Assembly: GCF_033958435.1 (NCBI RefSeq)
Contig: NC_134137.1
Location: 106,774,501 to 106,838,500 of the forward strand
Direction of reading: 5' to 3'
Source of the DNA: Carettochelys insculpta
Taxonomy: Eukaryota; Chordata; Testudines; Carettochelyidae
DNA: 64,000 bases
Part shown: one piece after another, positions 10,887 through 21,500 of the stretch
How positions within the stretch are numbered: the first letter of the stretch is position 1
How the letters are laid out: the number at the start of each line of letters is the position of its first letter
Notes under the pieces: model-generated
Told to the model about the DNA's origin: nothing
The model's database searches: none
What the model saw: the letters and a program-made list of their open reading frames with translations, nothing else
Made by a program: the position numbers and the translations under genes

Positions 10887-13735
10887 AATCATAGAATCAT
10901 AGGGCTGGAAGGGACCTGAGGAAGTCATCGGGTCCAGCCCCCTGCCTACATCTGGAATAAACCCCAACTAAATTATCCCAGGCAAGATTTTGTCAAGATG
11001 GGACTTACAAACTTCTAGGGATGGAGATTTCACCACCTCTCTAGGTAAAGCGTTCTGGTGCTTTACCACTCTCCTGGTGAAATACTTTTTCCTAATATCC
11101 AAACTAGACCTCTCCCAATGCAACTTGAGAGCATTGCTCCTTGTTCTGCCACCTGTCACCACTGAGAACAGCCTCTCTCCATCCTCCTTAGAACTCACCT
11201 TCAGGAAGTTGAAGGCTGCTGTCAAATCTCCCCTCTCTCTTCTCTTCTGCAAACTAAGTAAGCCCAAATCTCTCAGCCTCACCTCATAGGTCATGTGCTC
11301 CAGCCCCCTAATCATTTTCGTTGCCCTCCTCTGGACTTGCTCCAATGCATCCACAACCTTTCTGTACTGGGGGGCCCAGAACTGGATGCAGTACTCCAGA
11401 TGAGGCCTCACCAGTGCTGAACAGAGGGGAATAATAACTACTCTAGAGCTGCTTCACATGCTGCTCCTAATGCACTCCCATATGCCATTAGACTTCTTGG
11501 TTACAAGGGCACACTGTTGACTCATATCCAGCCTCTCATCCACTGTAATCCCCAGGTCCTTTTCTGCTTTACTACTACTTAACCAGTTGGTCTCCAGCCT
11601 ATAACAATGCTGTGGATTCTTCAGTCCCAAGTGTAGGACTCTGCACTTGTCCTTGTTGAACTTCATCAGATTACTTTTGCCCAACCTTCCAATTTGTCTA
11701 GGTTGCTCTGGACCCTAACCCTACCCTCCAATGTATCTACCCGTCCCCCTATCTTAGTGTCACCCACAAATTTGCTGAGGGTCCAATCCATCCCTTCATC
11801 CAGGTCATTAATAAAGATGTAGAACAGTACTGGCCTCAGAACTGATCTCTGGGGCACTCTACTTGAAACCGACCTCCAAGCAGACATTGAGCCATTGATC
11901 GCTACCTGTTGGGCCTGACCATCTAGCCAGCTTTCTATCCAACTTACAGTCCATGTATCCAATCTATAGTTCCTTAACTTATAGGCAAGAATATTGTGGG
12001 AAACTGTATCAGAAGCTTTGCTAAAGTCAAGGTATAACACATCCATTGACCTCCCCATATCCACAGGGCCAGTTACCTCATCATAGAAGCTAATCAGATT
12101 GGTCGGGCATGATTTGCCCTTGGAGAATCAATGTTGACTACTGTTCATGACTTTTCCCTCTTCCAAGTGCTTCAAAATGGATTCCTTGAAGATCCCCTCT
12201 ATGATTTTTCCAGGGACTGAGGTAAGGCTAACCGGTCTATAGTTCCCTGGATTGTCTTTCTTTCCCTTTTTAAAGAAGGGCACCACATTTGCCTTTTTCC
12301 AGTCATCCGGGACTTCTCCCAATCCCCACGAGTTTTCAAAGATCATAGCTAAAGGCTCTGCAATGACATCTGCCAATTCCCTCAGTACCTTTGGATGCAT
12401 TAAATCAGGACCCACGGGTTTGTGTATGTCTAGGTTTTCTAAATATCCCTTAACCTGTTCTTCCCCCGTTGAGGGCTGCCCAGCTCCTTCCCATACTGCA
12501 TTGCCTAAATGCAGTAGTCTGGGAGCTGACCTTGTCCCCATGAAAGCGTTGAGTACTTCAGCGATTCCCACAACATCTGTCACCAGGTTACCTCCCTCGT
12601 CTACTAACAGCCCCACACTCCCCCTGATCACCCTCTTATTGTTAACACGTCTGTAAAAATCCTTCTTGTTACCCTTCACATCCCTTGCTAGCTGCAGTTC
12701 CAGTTGTGCTTTCGCTTTTCTGATTACTCCCCTGAATTTTCCAACAATATATTTATACTCCTCCTTAGTCAGCTGTCCAAGTTTCCACTTTTTACATGCA
12801 TTCCTTTTGAGTTTAAGCTCGCCAAGGATTTTCCTGGTAAGCCAAGTGTTGCCTTACCATATTTGCTTTTCTTACTGTGCATCCAGATGGTTTGTTCCTG
12901 TGCCTCCACTAAGGCTTATTTAAAAGACTGCCAGTTCTCCTATACTCCTTTCTCCTTCATATTTGCTTCCCAGAGGATCCTGCCCATCAGTTCTCTCAGA
13001 GAGTCAAAGTCTGCCTTTCTGAAATCAAGGGTCTGTAATTTACTACTCACCTTTCGTCCTTTTGTCGGGATCCTGAAATCCACCATCTCAGCATCACTGC
13101 AGCCCAGTGCCACTGCCTTCTATTTCTCCTACTAGTTCTTCCCTGTTTGTAAGCAGCAGGTCAAGCTACTCACAGCTTCTGGTTGGCTCCTTCAGCACTC
13201 GTACCCAGAAGTTATCCCCAACATTCTCCAAAAAATTCCTGGATTGTCCGTGTGCTGCTGTGTTGGTCTCCCAACAAACATCAGGGTGATTAAAGTCTCC
13301 CTGGAGAACCAGAGCCTGTCATTTAGAAGCTTCCCTTAGTTGTCTAAAGAAATGCCCCTCCACCTCATCTACCTGAGCTGGTGATCTATAGCAGATACCA
13401 ACCACAATAGCACCTCTCTCGCTTCCTTCTCGAAGCTTAACCCAAAGATTCTCAACTGGCTTTTCTCCCTCCATATACTGGAGCTCCGAGCAGTCATATT
13501 GCTCTCTTACATACAGTGCCACTCCTCCTCCTTTTCTCCCCTGCCTGTCCTTCCTGAACAGTTTATACCCTTTTCTGACAGTGCTCCAGTTATGTGAGTC
13601 ATCCCCCCAAGTCTCTGCTATTCTAATCACCTCACACTTCTTTGACTATACCAGGGCCTCTAATTCTTCCTGTTTGTTTCCCAGCCTTCTTGCATTTGTG
13701 TACAAATTCCTTAGATAACTAGCTGACCGACAGCC
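10887..13735 (-). mobile_element. CR1 LINE, 5'-truncated, about 2.85 kb
   Basis: The 3' end lies at the low coordinate, where the plus strand reads ATCATAGAATCATAGGG, the complement of the ATTCTATG-type octamer repeats that end CR1. The 3' UTR block follows (plus strand CTGGAAGGGACCTGAGG), then ORF2 from the C terminus to the endonuclease. The copy is truncated near 13735, within the first part of the endonuclease, as usual for target-primed insertions. Target duplications are not typical of CR1 and none was found. Confidence 0.95.
10968..13720 (-). pseudogene. CR1 ORF2: AP endonuclease and reverse transcriptase, degenerate
   Basis: Read on the minus strand in order. The endonuclease remnant is at 13720-13319 (RIAETWGDDSHNW, then RKGGGVALYVREQYDCSE). 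A poorly open stretch follows, then the RT N-terminal part at 12679-12128 (KPVGPDLMHPKVLREL, WKKANVVPFFKKG, NYRPVSLTS) and the palm at 12064-11666 (VLYLDFSKASDTVSHNIL; FINDLDEGM). The thumb is at 11684-11454 (KFNKDKCRVLHLG), and the C-terminal block at 11411-10968 has MRPHLEYCIQFWAPQ and LEQVQRRATKMIRGLEHM. The catalytic FADDTK motif has become FVGDTK near 11770, so one of two metal-binding aspartates is lost. Stops and frame changes separate the segments. Confidence 0.93.
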
Positions 13736-14229
13736 TTTTGATATTGTTTATGGACAGTGAAAAGTGAGGTATACTCAATACTTTCACAATAGCCCACACT
13801 TCAGCACATGGATATTTTGCAGAGGACAGTACTGATTTACTAAGTTGAATAAGAAAACTGAGGGGTTTGTTTTCCTTTATTCCTGAGACTTATGCCTTGA
13901 AAGTGGATACCTTGACATAATCTAATTTTTGATTCATAGAGAACCCTTCAGAAGGAGAGAAGGGGAAATCTCTGGCAAAGCTACATGATGAGCTGATCAG
14001 TTATATATTATATCCAAGTGATAGCACTATTAGAGTTAATGAATAGACTACTGTATGCTAATAGCTGCTATATGCTATAGGAGTCTTGAATCAGGAGGGA
14101 TCACCAAAATAATCCCCACCACACCAGCCATTGGTTAAGATTTTAAAATGAGATTGTGCTTTGCGCTAGCACCATGGTAACTTAGCTTCTCTACGCCACA
14201 GCAGGAGTGTAAGGGGGATCAGAGCAGAG
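13736..14229. other. Unannotated stretch
   Basis: AT-rich intergenic DNA after the CR1 truncation point. Nothing recognised. Confidence 0.4.
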
Positions 14230-14230
14230 C

Positions 14231-14415
14231 TTTTTATATTTTGTCCCAGTTTCACTGTTGAACACCACAGAACAAATTTAGAGTGTTGTGAAATAATAAA
14301 GTGTGCTAAATGGTTGGCATGTAAGCTCTCTGGGAGAAAGATTGCTCATCTTGTAAGTTTGCAAAATGCCTTTCACATTGTTGGTGAAATTAGTAATTAA
14401 TATACACACATAAAA
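14231..14415. repeat. Repeat segment, undisturbed copy (empty site)
   Basis: Begins TTTTATATTTTGTCCCAG and ends near TAATATACACACATA. The same segment recurs from 16300, where it is split by a 710-bp transposon. Here CACATTGTTGGTGAAATT is continuous, which gives the pre-insertion sequence. It could be a local duplication about 2 kb apart or two copies of an unnamed dispersed repeat. A shorter similar block (GGATCAGAGCAGAGC) appears again near 14790. Confidence 0.75.
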
Positions 14416-15271
14416 GGAAGAAAAAACTGGCATGGCTTTCCGTCTATTGTTTGCATAATGCAAAATACAATAGCCAGAATCTTCAGCTGTGCCCATCGGT
14501 GGCTTGGTAAAGCAAAGGGTAGGAGCCAATTTACAAATATCCAGTTGTAGGGCCAGTTCGGCCCCTACAATGGTTTGGAGCAGATCCAGCTTGCTCTGAC
14601 CTCAAGGGACCCCCTAGAATTACCATAGTACACCACACTCTGTCCTGTCCATTTTACTCTTCAGCTCCACCCCAACTCTCTGGTCAGGGACTGGCATAGG
14701 AAACTGCTGTGTCAGTTTTAAACCACTTTGGGACAATTCCTAAATGGGGAGGTCTAGTTACTTGACTCTTCTACATCACTGCTGGAGCATAAGGGATCAG
14801 AGCAGAGCCTGCCACTGAGCCCTGTATGTCTAAGACAGTACTAAAATCATCAGCCTTTGTGTGTCCAAACGTTTCAGAGACTGTGGACTAGAGGACAACA
14901 TGAGACTGATGCTGTTACTTCATGCCCGCTACTGTGCAAATCCCATTATGAAGGAAGAACTTCCTTATTGTCAGGCAAGGGAATCAAAGCTTTGTGAAAG
15001 TTAGGAGCATGAAACACACCCGGCATTGGTAAGGGCCCCTAAGCAGTGTTGTTTTTACATCACTGGGATTTAAAATATCCCTGATTTTTGGCTGTCCCAC
15101 AAACACAACCATGGAAGCAAAGCTCTGGTGATTAGTCACAACTAACAATTTAGTGTCCAGTCCTGCAGTCTGTGCTACATAGAGCCTGATACATGTATGT
15201 CCATCTAGGAAGATGAAAAGAGCTCATCGTGTTAGCAGTATAGTGAAAATACTTTGACAGACTCTCTATGT
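14416..15271. other. Unannotated stretch
   Basis: Intergenic DNA. A GGATCAGAGCAGAGC block near 14790 echoes the sequence just before 14231, hinting at further duplication. No coding feature. Confidence 0.4.
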
Positions 15272-16086
15272 CATGGTTTCCCAAACTGGGGGGCCAAGCC
15301 CCCTGGGGGGGTGTGAGAAGAAATTCCAGTGGGGGCATGAGGCGACACAGCCACCCGTCATTCCTCCCACCTGAAGAAAAAGCCGGCTCTCAGCCCCTGC
15401 CATTTTACGTGGCCAGCCCGGAGCAGCTGCTATAAGAAGCAGGCAGTTGGCAAAGACCCACCTGGAGCTAGCTGCCGCTTGCAAAGGGGAGTGATTGTGG
15501 GTTGGGGAGGGGAGGAGAAAGAGAAGAAAGATGGGGTTAGATGGGGGCTGGGGATGCCTGGCTTGAGGGAGAGGGATGGAATGAGTGGGGGGCTGGGAGT
15601 ACCTGGCTTTAGGGTAGGAGAGAGGCTTGGGCAGGGGGCTTGTGAGGCTCGGACAGCTGGTTTGCAGGGCTCGTAGGGCTTGGGTGGCTGGCCACAGCAT
15701 TATAGGCCTTGGGCAGCTTGGGCTGGAGGGTGGGCAGCTGGCCCCAGCAGTGCGGGGCTCGGTCAGCTTGGATGGGCAGCTCTGGCAGCACAGGGCTTGG
15801 GTGGGCAGGCATCTGGCACATGCAGCTCTGGCAGCTGGCATGGGGCTTAGGCAGCCAGCCAGCGGGCACTGCACCAGGCACCCACAAGGGGCCAAGAAAA
15901 ACTATTTGTACTTATTTTTAATTGCAAATTAGATTTTTATATCAAGTTTTTGTGTTTATTTTAAATTACGAATTGAATTTTTTTTAAAAGCGGGCTTGGA
16001 TGATGGTAAAGAAGAGGTGGGTGGGGGTTGTGAGGATTTCTCAAAAATCAAAAGGCGGCCATGATGCCAAAGTTTGGAAACCACTG
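15272..16086. mobile_element. hAT-like non-autonomous element, 815 bp
   Basis: Ends are CATGGTTTCCCAAACTGG and CCAAAGTTTGGAAACCACTG, inverted repeats of the CAGTGGTTTCC type common in hAT/Charlie elements. Flanking 8-mers CTCTATGT and TTCTATGG match at six of eight positions, as expected for an old 8-bp hAT duplication. The interior is GC-rich with GGCTTGGGCAGC-like tandem motifs and no transposase. Open frames across it lack any domain. Confidence 0.75.
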
Positions 16087-16299
16087 TTCTATGGATCGTA
16101 GATAGCTTAATGTTTTTGAAATAAGACTATATTCCTTCTCCTCCCGAAAATGTCTGAAAAATTCCACCTCCTCCAAACTCTTCCATGAAATATTCTGGTT
16201 ATAAAAAAAAAAGCATTCCCTGAATTATTTTTTTTATTACATGGAATTGAACTGTACCCCTAAATCCATGATTTTTCTCAGCACTTCAAGACACTGACC

Positions 16300-17195
16300 T
16301 TTTATATTTTGTCCCAGTTTCTCTATTGTATCCTACAGAATAAATTTACTATATTATGAAATAATAAAGTTTGCTAATTGGCTGGCATGCAAGTTCTTTG
16401 GCACAAAAATTGCACCTCCTTTTAAGTTTGCAAAAAGCCTTTCACACTCTTGGGCTACGTCTACACGTGCACCCAACTTCGAAATAGCTTATTTCGATGT
16501 TGCGACATCGAAATAGGCTATTTCGATGAATAACGTCTACACGTCCTCCAGGGCTGGCAACGTCGATGTTCAACTTCGACGTTGCTCAGCCCAACATCGA
16601 AATAGGCACAGCGAGGGAACGTCTACACGGCAAAGTAGCACACATCGAAATAAGGGAGCCAGGCACAGCTGCAGACAGGGTCACGGGGCGGACTCAACAG
16701 CAAGTCGCTCCCTTAAAGGGCCCCTCCCAGACACACTTTCATTAAACAGTGCAAGATACACAGAGCCAACAACTAGTTGCAGACCCTGTATATGCAGCAC
16801 GGACCCCCAGCTGCAGCAGCAGCAGCCAGAAGCCCTGGGCTAAGGGCTGCTGCCCACGGTGACCACAGAGCCCCGCAAGGGCTGGAGAGAGAGTATCTCT
16901 CAACCCCCCAGCTGATGGCCGCCATGGAGGACCCCGCTATTTCGATGTTGCGGGACGCGGATCGTCTACACGTCCCTACTTCGATGTTGAACGTCGAAGT
17001 AGGGCGCTATTCCCATCCGCTCATGGGGTTAGCAACTTCGACGTCTCGCCGCCTAACGTCGATTTCAACTTCGAAATAGCGCCCAACACGTGTAGACGTG
17101 ACGGGCGCTATTTCGAAGTTACTGCCGCTACTTCGAAGTAGCGTGCACGTGTAGACGCAGCCTTGGTGAAATTAGAAACTAATACACACATATAT
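16300..17195. repeat. Repeat segment, second copy, split by a transposon
   Basis: It matches 14231-14415 up to TTCACACTCTTG (16452), and continues as TTGGTGAAATTAG from 17163. The 710-bp element between and one extra TTG triplet are absent from the first copy. Confidence 0.75.
16453..17162 (+). mobile_element. 710-bp non-autonomous Harbinger-type element, copy 1
   Basis: Begins GGCTACGTCTACACGTGC and ends GCACGTGTAGACGCAGCC, good terminal inverted repeats. TTG is duplicated on each side (16450-16452 and 17163-17165). The core CGTCTACACG or its complement occurs six times (near 16459, 16534, 16620, 16963, 17089 and 17148), so the end motif is repeated inside the element. The middle holds CAGCAGCAGCAGCC and GATGGCCGCCATGGAGGACC blocks. 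Copy 2 lies inverted at 24837-25547 with nearly the same length. Two overlapping open frames are kept in both copies (16526-16843 and 16777-17079 here) but resemble no known protein. No transposase is encoded. Confidence 0.9.
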
Positions 17196-18850
17196 AGTAG
17201 CATCTATGTAAATTTATACCTTCAATAAAATATATAGATTAAATGTTTTCCCTGTAACTGAAGTTTTGTTATCTACAGTCAGAATTGATCCTGAAAACCT
17301 GGAATAGTAAATCACTTAGACCATAATTTAATTGTTACCCTTTCTTAGGGAGGTGTAAAAAGTCACTGGAATCTATCAGCTGCCAAATAATTTGTGGGAT
17401 GTCAAATAAATGCAAAGAAACAGAATATGACTACTAAGAAAAAGCTGCTGTCTCTGAGGTTTGCAACACATAAGAGAACACAAGTAATGAAGTCAAATCT
17501 CCAAGTAATACTTTTGTAAAGAAGAGTGCGTGGAGGATTATTTGTCTGGTGGCTCAAACGTACAGAGAGAGGAATGTTTTGTTGAATCAAACTGTGCAAA
17601 AGAATTGCCTTATCAATTCTCTTCTGCATAAATAACTGCCTTATTAACCCTATAGTTGATTCACTGCCTTATTGATTTACTGCAGTTGTCACTGTATTCT
17701 TGATTTTTGTTTTGTGGCCAAATTCATCTTGTAATTCCATAACTCTCACCCTAAAAGATTTACTCATGAATCAACATGCTAATTTCTCAAATATCTTGCC
17801 ACTCACCTGGAGCCCAACCACCCACCTGCCAATTGAGCAAAATCTGCCATTACATCCCTACCATGTGTACAGTGTCCTCTTTGCTTCTTTGCACAGTGTC
17901 TCTTCATTCTCCCATACGTCCTGTTACCTCACTGCCCCATACCTTCTATTCTCAATGCTCCACTGCTCTGTCACCTTGGAAAGCCTCCCATCCCATTGTC
18001 CTCTTCCTCTTTCTATCTAAACCCATTGAAAGTAAATCCTGCAATGGATACACTCCTTTCCTCTAACCCTGCCTTGGTCACCTCTGTTCTGGCTATTGCC
18101 CTCTCTGCTCCAGAGATGCCACTTTCACCAAAATCTTTAATAATGTCTTTATAACCAAATATCAGGATTTATATTCTATCCTCTTTCACTTCTCAGATAC
18201 TTCTAGCCATAGACTCCTCAGAATCGTTCCCTCCCTTGGCTTTTGTGACTGTCTCTTCTTCCACCACCTCTACTTATTCCTCTTAAATTTCTCTTTAAAC
18301 CAGAGGCACTGACTCTATTGGTGCTCTGGGGCTGAAGCACCCACAGGAAATAGTTAGCAGGTGCTGAGTGCCCAAACACCCAAGCTCCCTCCTTCCCCCA
18401 GCACCTCTTACCCACCAGCAGCCTCGCTGACCAACTCCTCACCTGGGCCTCCAGCCCAAAACATACAGTTGTGTCACAGCATTTGAGAGGCTCTGGGAGG
18501 GAGAGGGAGGATCAGGGATGCGGCTTATCTCTGGAAAAGGCAGGAAAGAGATGAGGCAGGGTTTGAGATAGAGATGGAATGGGAGCTGGGGTGGAGCTGG
18601 GGCTCAGGAGACGAGGTGGAGTGGTGGTGGGAGAATTGGGCACTTACGTTTTAATCAATCGCCCTCCTTCTCTGGCCAATCTAGAAGAGTTCTTTGACCT
18701 TTGTCTCCTCCCTTTACACCTCTGTTCCTGGGATTTTAATGCACTCACAGTATTCCCACTACCATCTCTATGCTGAGGCTCACCAGTCTACCTCCTCATT
18801 CACTCCATCCAAACCCACATCTCAGCCTGCAGCTCCAACATTATAGATAC
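17196..18850. other. Unannotated stretch
   Basis: AT-rich to 17700, then pyrimidine-rich sequence to about 18250 on the plus strand, then mixed sequence. Open frames at 17700-18066 are Ser/Leu/Pro-rich from the pyrimidine bias. I see no gene or element ends. Confidence 0.4.
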
Positions 18851-18853
18851 ATC

Positions 18854-19036
18854 AAAACAAAAAGCAGTCAAGTAGCACTTCAAAGACTAGCAAAATAATT
18901 TATTAGGTGATGAGCTTTCCTGGGACAGACCCACTTCTTCAGACCACTTCTGAAGAAGTGGGTCTGTCCCACGAAACTCACCTAATAAACTATTTTGCTA
19001 GTCTTTGAAGTGCTACTTGACTGCTTTTTGTTTTGA
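18854..19036. mobile_element. Inverted pair of Penelope-type 3' tails
   Basis: Two arms of about 88 bp (18854-18942 minus, 18950-19036 plus) face each other across a 7-bp spacer. Read from the centre outward each has CTGAAGAAGTGGGTCTGTCC, then GAAA, then an AATAAATTATTTTG-like block, then AAGTGCTACTTGACTGC and TTTTTGTTTTGAT. The sequence is related in layout to the tails at 49.6 and 57.2 kb, the latter joined to a Penelope-like polymerase. The arm order makes a near-perfect hairpin. The left arm has CAGGAAAGCTCATC where the right has CACGAAACTCACC. Confidence 0.75.
18950..18985 (+). ncRNA. Hammerhead-ribozyme-like motif, best-preserved copy
   Basis: CTGAAGA (18950-18956), then A, a hairpin GTGGG-TCTGT-CCCAC, then GAAA (18973-18976). 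The CUGANGA and GAAA core boxes and a perfect 5-bp stem II are present. One extra A lies between the core and stem II, and stem III is not clear after GAAA. The inverted partner is at 18916-18942 on the minus strand. Confidence 0.4.
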
Positions 19037-19159
19037 TAGTGTACAGAGTAGCACAGCTCCTTCTCTGTTATTATAGATACATGTTTGTAAAAGATTATGA
19101 TTTAGAGTTGTGTCCTAATAAGGGACGGTATTGTGGAGATTAGCCCTGGAGGTGAGGGT

Positions 19160-19356
19160 AATGACCAGCATTTCCTTTAAGCTGGGTGCTTGGTCAGCCA
19201 CTCAGAGGGATTCAGGTGCCACCCAGCTGATTTGCAGAGCACCCACAGTCGGCAGCTTGTATTTCTATTGGTGTGGCAAATCTGCATATGCCTTAGTCCA
19301 CATAACAACATTTATTCAGCCCACGGATGGCAAAAATTAAAGAGAACGTTGGCAGT
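19160..19356. repeat. Dispersed repeat, family X copy 1
   Basis: CCTTTAAGCTGGGTGCTTGG...CCCAGCTGATTTGCAGAGCACC...ATTTATTCAGCCCACGGATGG. A second diverged copy is at 22031-22200. The outer blocks CCTTTAAGC and complement-of TTCTCTTTAA look like weak inverted ends, so a MITE is possible, but I cannot assign a superfamily. Confidence 0.6.
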
Positions 19357-20300
19357 GATCTGTCATGTGTCCAGCTTTTAGATTCAAGAGGACCCAGTAG
19401 ACACCAGGCATAAACCCCATTTTAGCTTTTATTATACCCACAACAGTACAGACAAGGAATGCAGTTATGTAAATCTCTTTCAATACAGAGGATAAGTGAC
19501 AAGCAAGCTTATAATTGTTTTATAAATCATACACAGTTCTACTGTTGGCAAACACAGTTGTCAGGTGAAAGTTCGTGGCCTCTTTTCTTTTCCATGCACA
19601 GAGGCATCCACAATGCAATTGCCAGTGAGAACAGGCTGCAGCTTTTGATTACAATGAATAACGTAGCGGGGTACCTTATTCAATCCCTTTCAACTGATTA
19701 TTTCTTTTTAACCTATATTTATACTCAACTTGGTTGCTCTAATAGGATCTATCAATCAACTACTCATTACATAAAGTATCTGTTGTGAATATACCTGGGA
19801 TACGACTTATCAATTAGTAAGTTTCAAAATTATTGCATTTGTCAGTTCTCTGGCTGCATCTGAAAGTTTCTGCTTATCCAAAACTGAACTATTCTAAGCC
19901 CTAGTCTAGTCCCATTGTGCTGTGGGAACGATAAAAGATGGTACAAGAGAACTTTCTCTGCTCACTTGCACCAGGCAACTCCCCTTGTACTTATTGAAGC
20001 CGGATGATGGCACACACTATTCCTGCCTCTGATCGTTCCTCCCTGCTTCGCCCCCAACCTGAGCCAGTGAACAGAGCTCCAGGCTGGAAACAGGCCAGAG
20101 TCAAAAATCTTTATGCTGAACAGGGACATCATGGCAGCCTTTATATTTGTGGTCAAGCTGGGGTTGCCTAGACTCCTCTCCATGATCCCGAGGTTTGTTT
20201 GTTTGCATGTTTTCATTTTTCATGCTCTATTTCTACGTAATGACAGAGAGCAACCAGGAGAGAGGCATATGAGAGTATCCGCCTGCCAGGAAAAACTTTG
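19357..20300. other. Unannotated stretch
   Basis: AT-rich intergenic DNA. No coding motif, RNA gene or element boundary recognised. Confidence 0.4.
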
Positions 20301-20932
20301 GATGAATTTAAATTGCTGAAAAATTCACTTCCTTCAAACAACTTAATAAAGATGGTGACATCATCATTTGCCCTGTGGCTTGCACACAACTGCAGTTCGT
20401 TTTAGATAAGTTATAACGAGCGTTTGTAGTGTAGCGATTCCTAAAATGGAGGACACAAACCGAACTAACCAATAGCAAGCAAGAAGCAAAGGTCAAGTGG
20501 AGTTCAGGCAGTTCACTCCAACTCAATTCAAAATTCCTGAAAGAATGGGGCAGGAGGTGATGTCAGAGTGAAGCTGATTGGCTGAGTGAATTGCCGCCCA
20601 CACGGGTAGGATGAGCTTCCGGTCTGTTTAGTCGAGACAGTCCCGAATTTAAAGGCAACAGTCGCAAGGTGGATTTTTTTTTTAAGCCAATTGTCCCGCA
20701 TGTTCAACTCCAGCGCTCCCACTGCTGGGCCGCCGTGGTCAGTGCAGCTGCAGCAGTTTCCTGTTTGTGGCTGGCAGGAGAATGCCAGGCAGGCAGTGGC
20801 CAGCAGCTGGTGCTGTCAGGCCGGGCTCAGAGGCAGACGCACACAAAGCCAGTGGGAGGAGAGGCAGCCTGTGTGTAACAGAGAGTTGGGGTGTGGGGGT
20901 GTTTGTCACCCCTCCCCTTGTGCACCCTAAAG
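20300..20932. other. Promoter- or LTR-like stretch, unassigned
   Basis: Contains AATAAA near 20344, AACCAATAGC near 20468 and GATTGGCTGAG near 20577, followed by sequence with several CpGs and TTTAAAGG near 20650. This mix could be part of an old LTR or a remnant CpG-poor promoter. I found no matching second copy and no end sequences, so I assign no function. Confidence 0.2.
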
Positions 20933-21500
20933 CAGCATTTCTCAGGGGGTGGAGTCTGCCAGCCCTTTCAGGCTGTGGGGCTGAAGCCCCGATCCCTGGC
21001 ACCCCTCCGCCCGCCATTAAGGCTGCGAGCTGCAGAGCTGAATGCTCAAGCTGGTGACCCCACAGGGCTGAGGACAGGACCTGAGGGCTGAAGCTCTGAT
21101 CCCCGGTGTGCCCCTCCCCCCAGGCTGAAGCCCTGCTCCGCAGTGCACCTTTCCTCCCCACCCGCAGGCTGGACCCCCTATCCCCAGCATGCTGCTCCCC
21201 CAGCCTGAAGCCCTCATCCCTGTTGTTTGCCCTCTCTCCTGCCAATGAAACTGGGAGCTGCAGGACTGAATGCCCAAGCCCTGGCGACCTCTGTGTGCCT
21301 CCTCAAAACTTAAGTAAAAGTGCAGCACCGTCCCAGGGACAGACCCACTCCTCCTCTCTCCCTGCCTCAGGCCAGCTCCCTGCCCCCTTTCCTCACCTAG
21401 CCAGTCAGAGCTCCAGGGGTGGGGAACTGGGCTTCGTAGCTGGCAGAGCCCTCAGAGAGCAGGGCCTGCAAGGGAGCCCTCCTGGCACACAGACTCTAGT
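20933..21500. repeat. GC-rich imperfect tandem repeat, possibly hAT-derived
   Basis: The left edge reads CAGCATTTCTCAGGGGGTGG, like a hAT end of the CAGNGTTTCTCA type. It is followed by repeated units of the form GGCTGAAGCCC(T/C)GATCCC...CCCTCCCCCAG with 30-50 bp spacing. No matching right end was found. Long open frames on both strands reflect the repeat and GC content. Confidence 0.4.

Noticed and set aside
15266..15932. Cys/Pro-rich frame of 209 codons on the minus strand and shadows
   Set aside because: GC-rich interior of an 815-bp hAT-like element with repeated GGGCAGC-type motifs.
18950..18985. Claim that the hammerhead motif is an active ribozyme
   Set aside because: There is an extra A before stem II and stem III is not clear; only a hammerhead-like call is justified from sequence alone.
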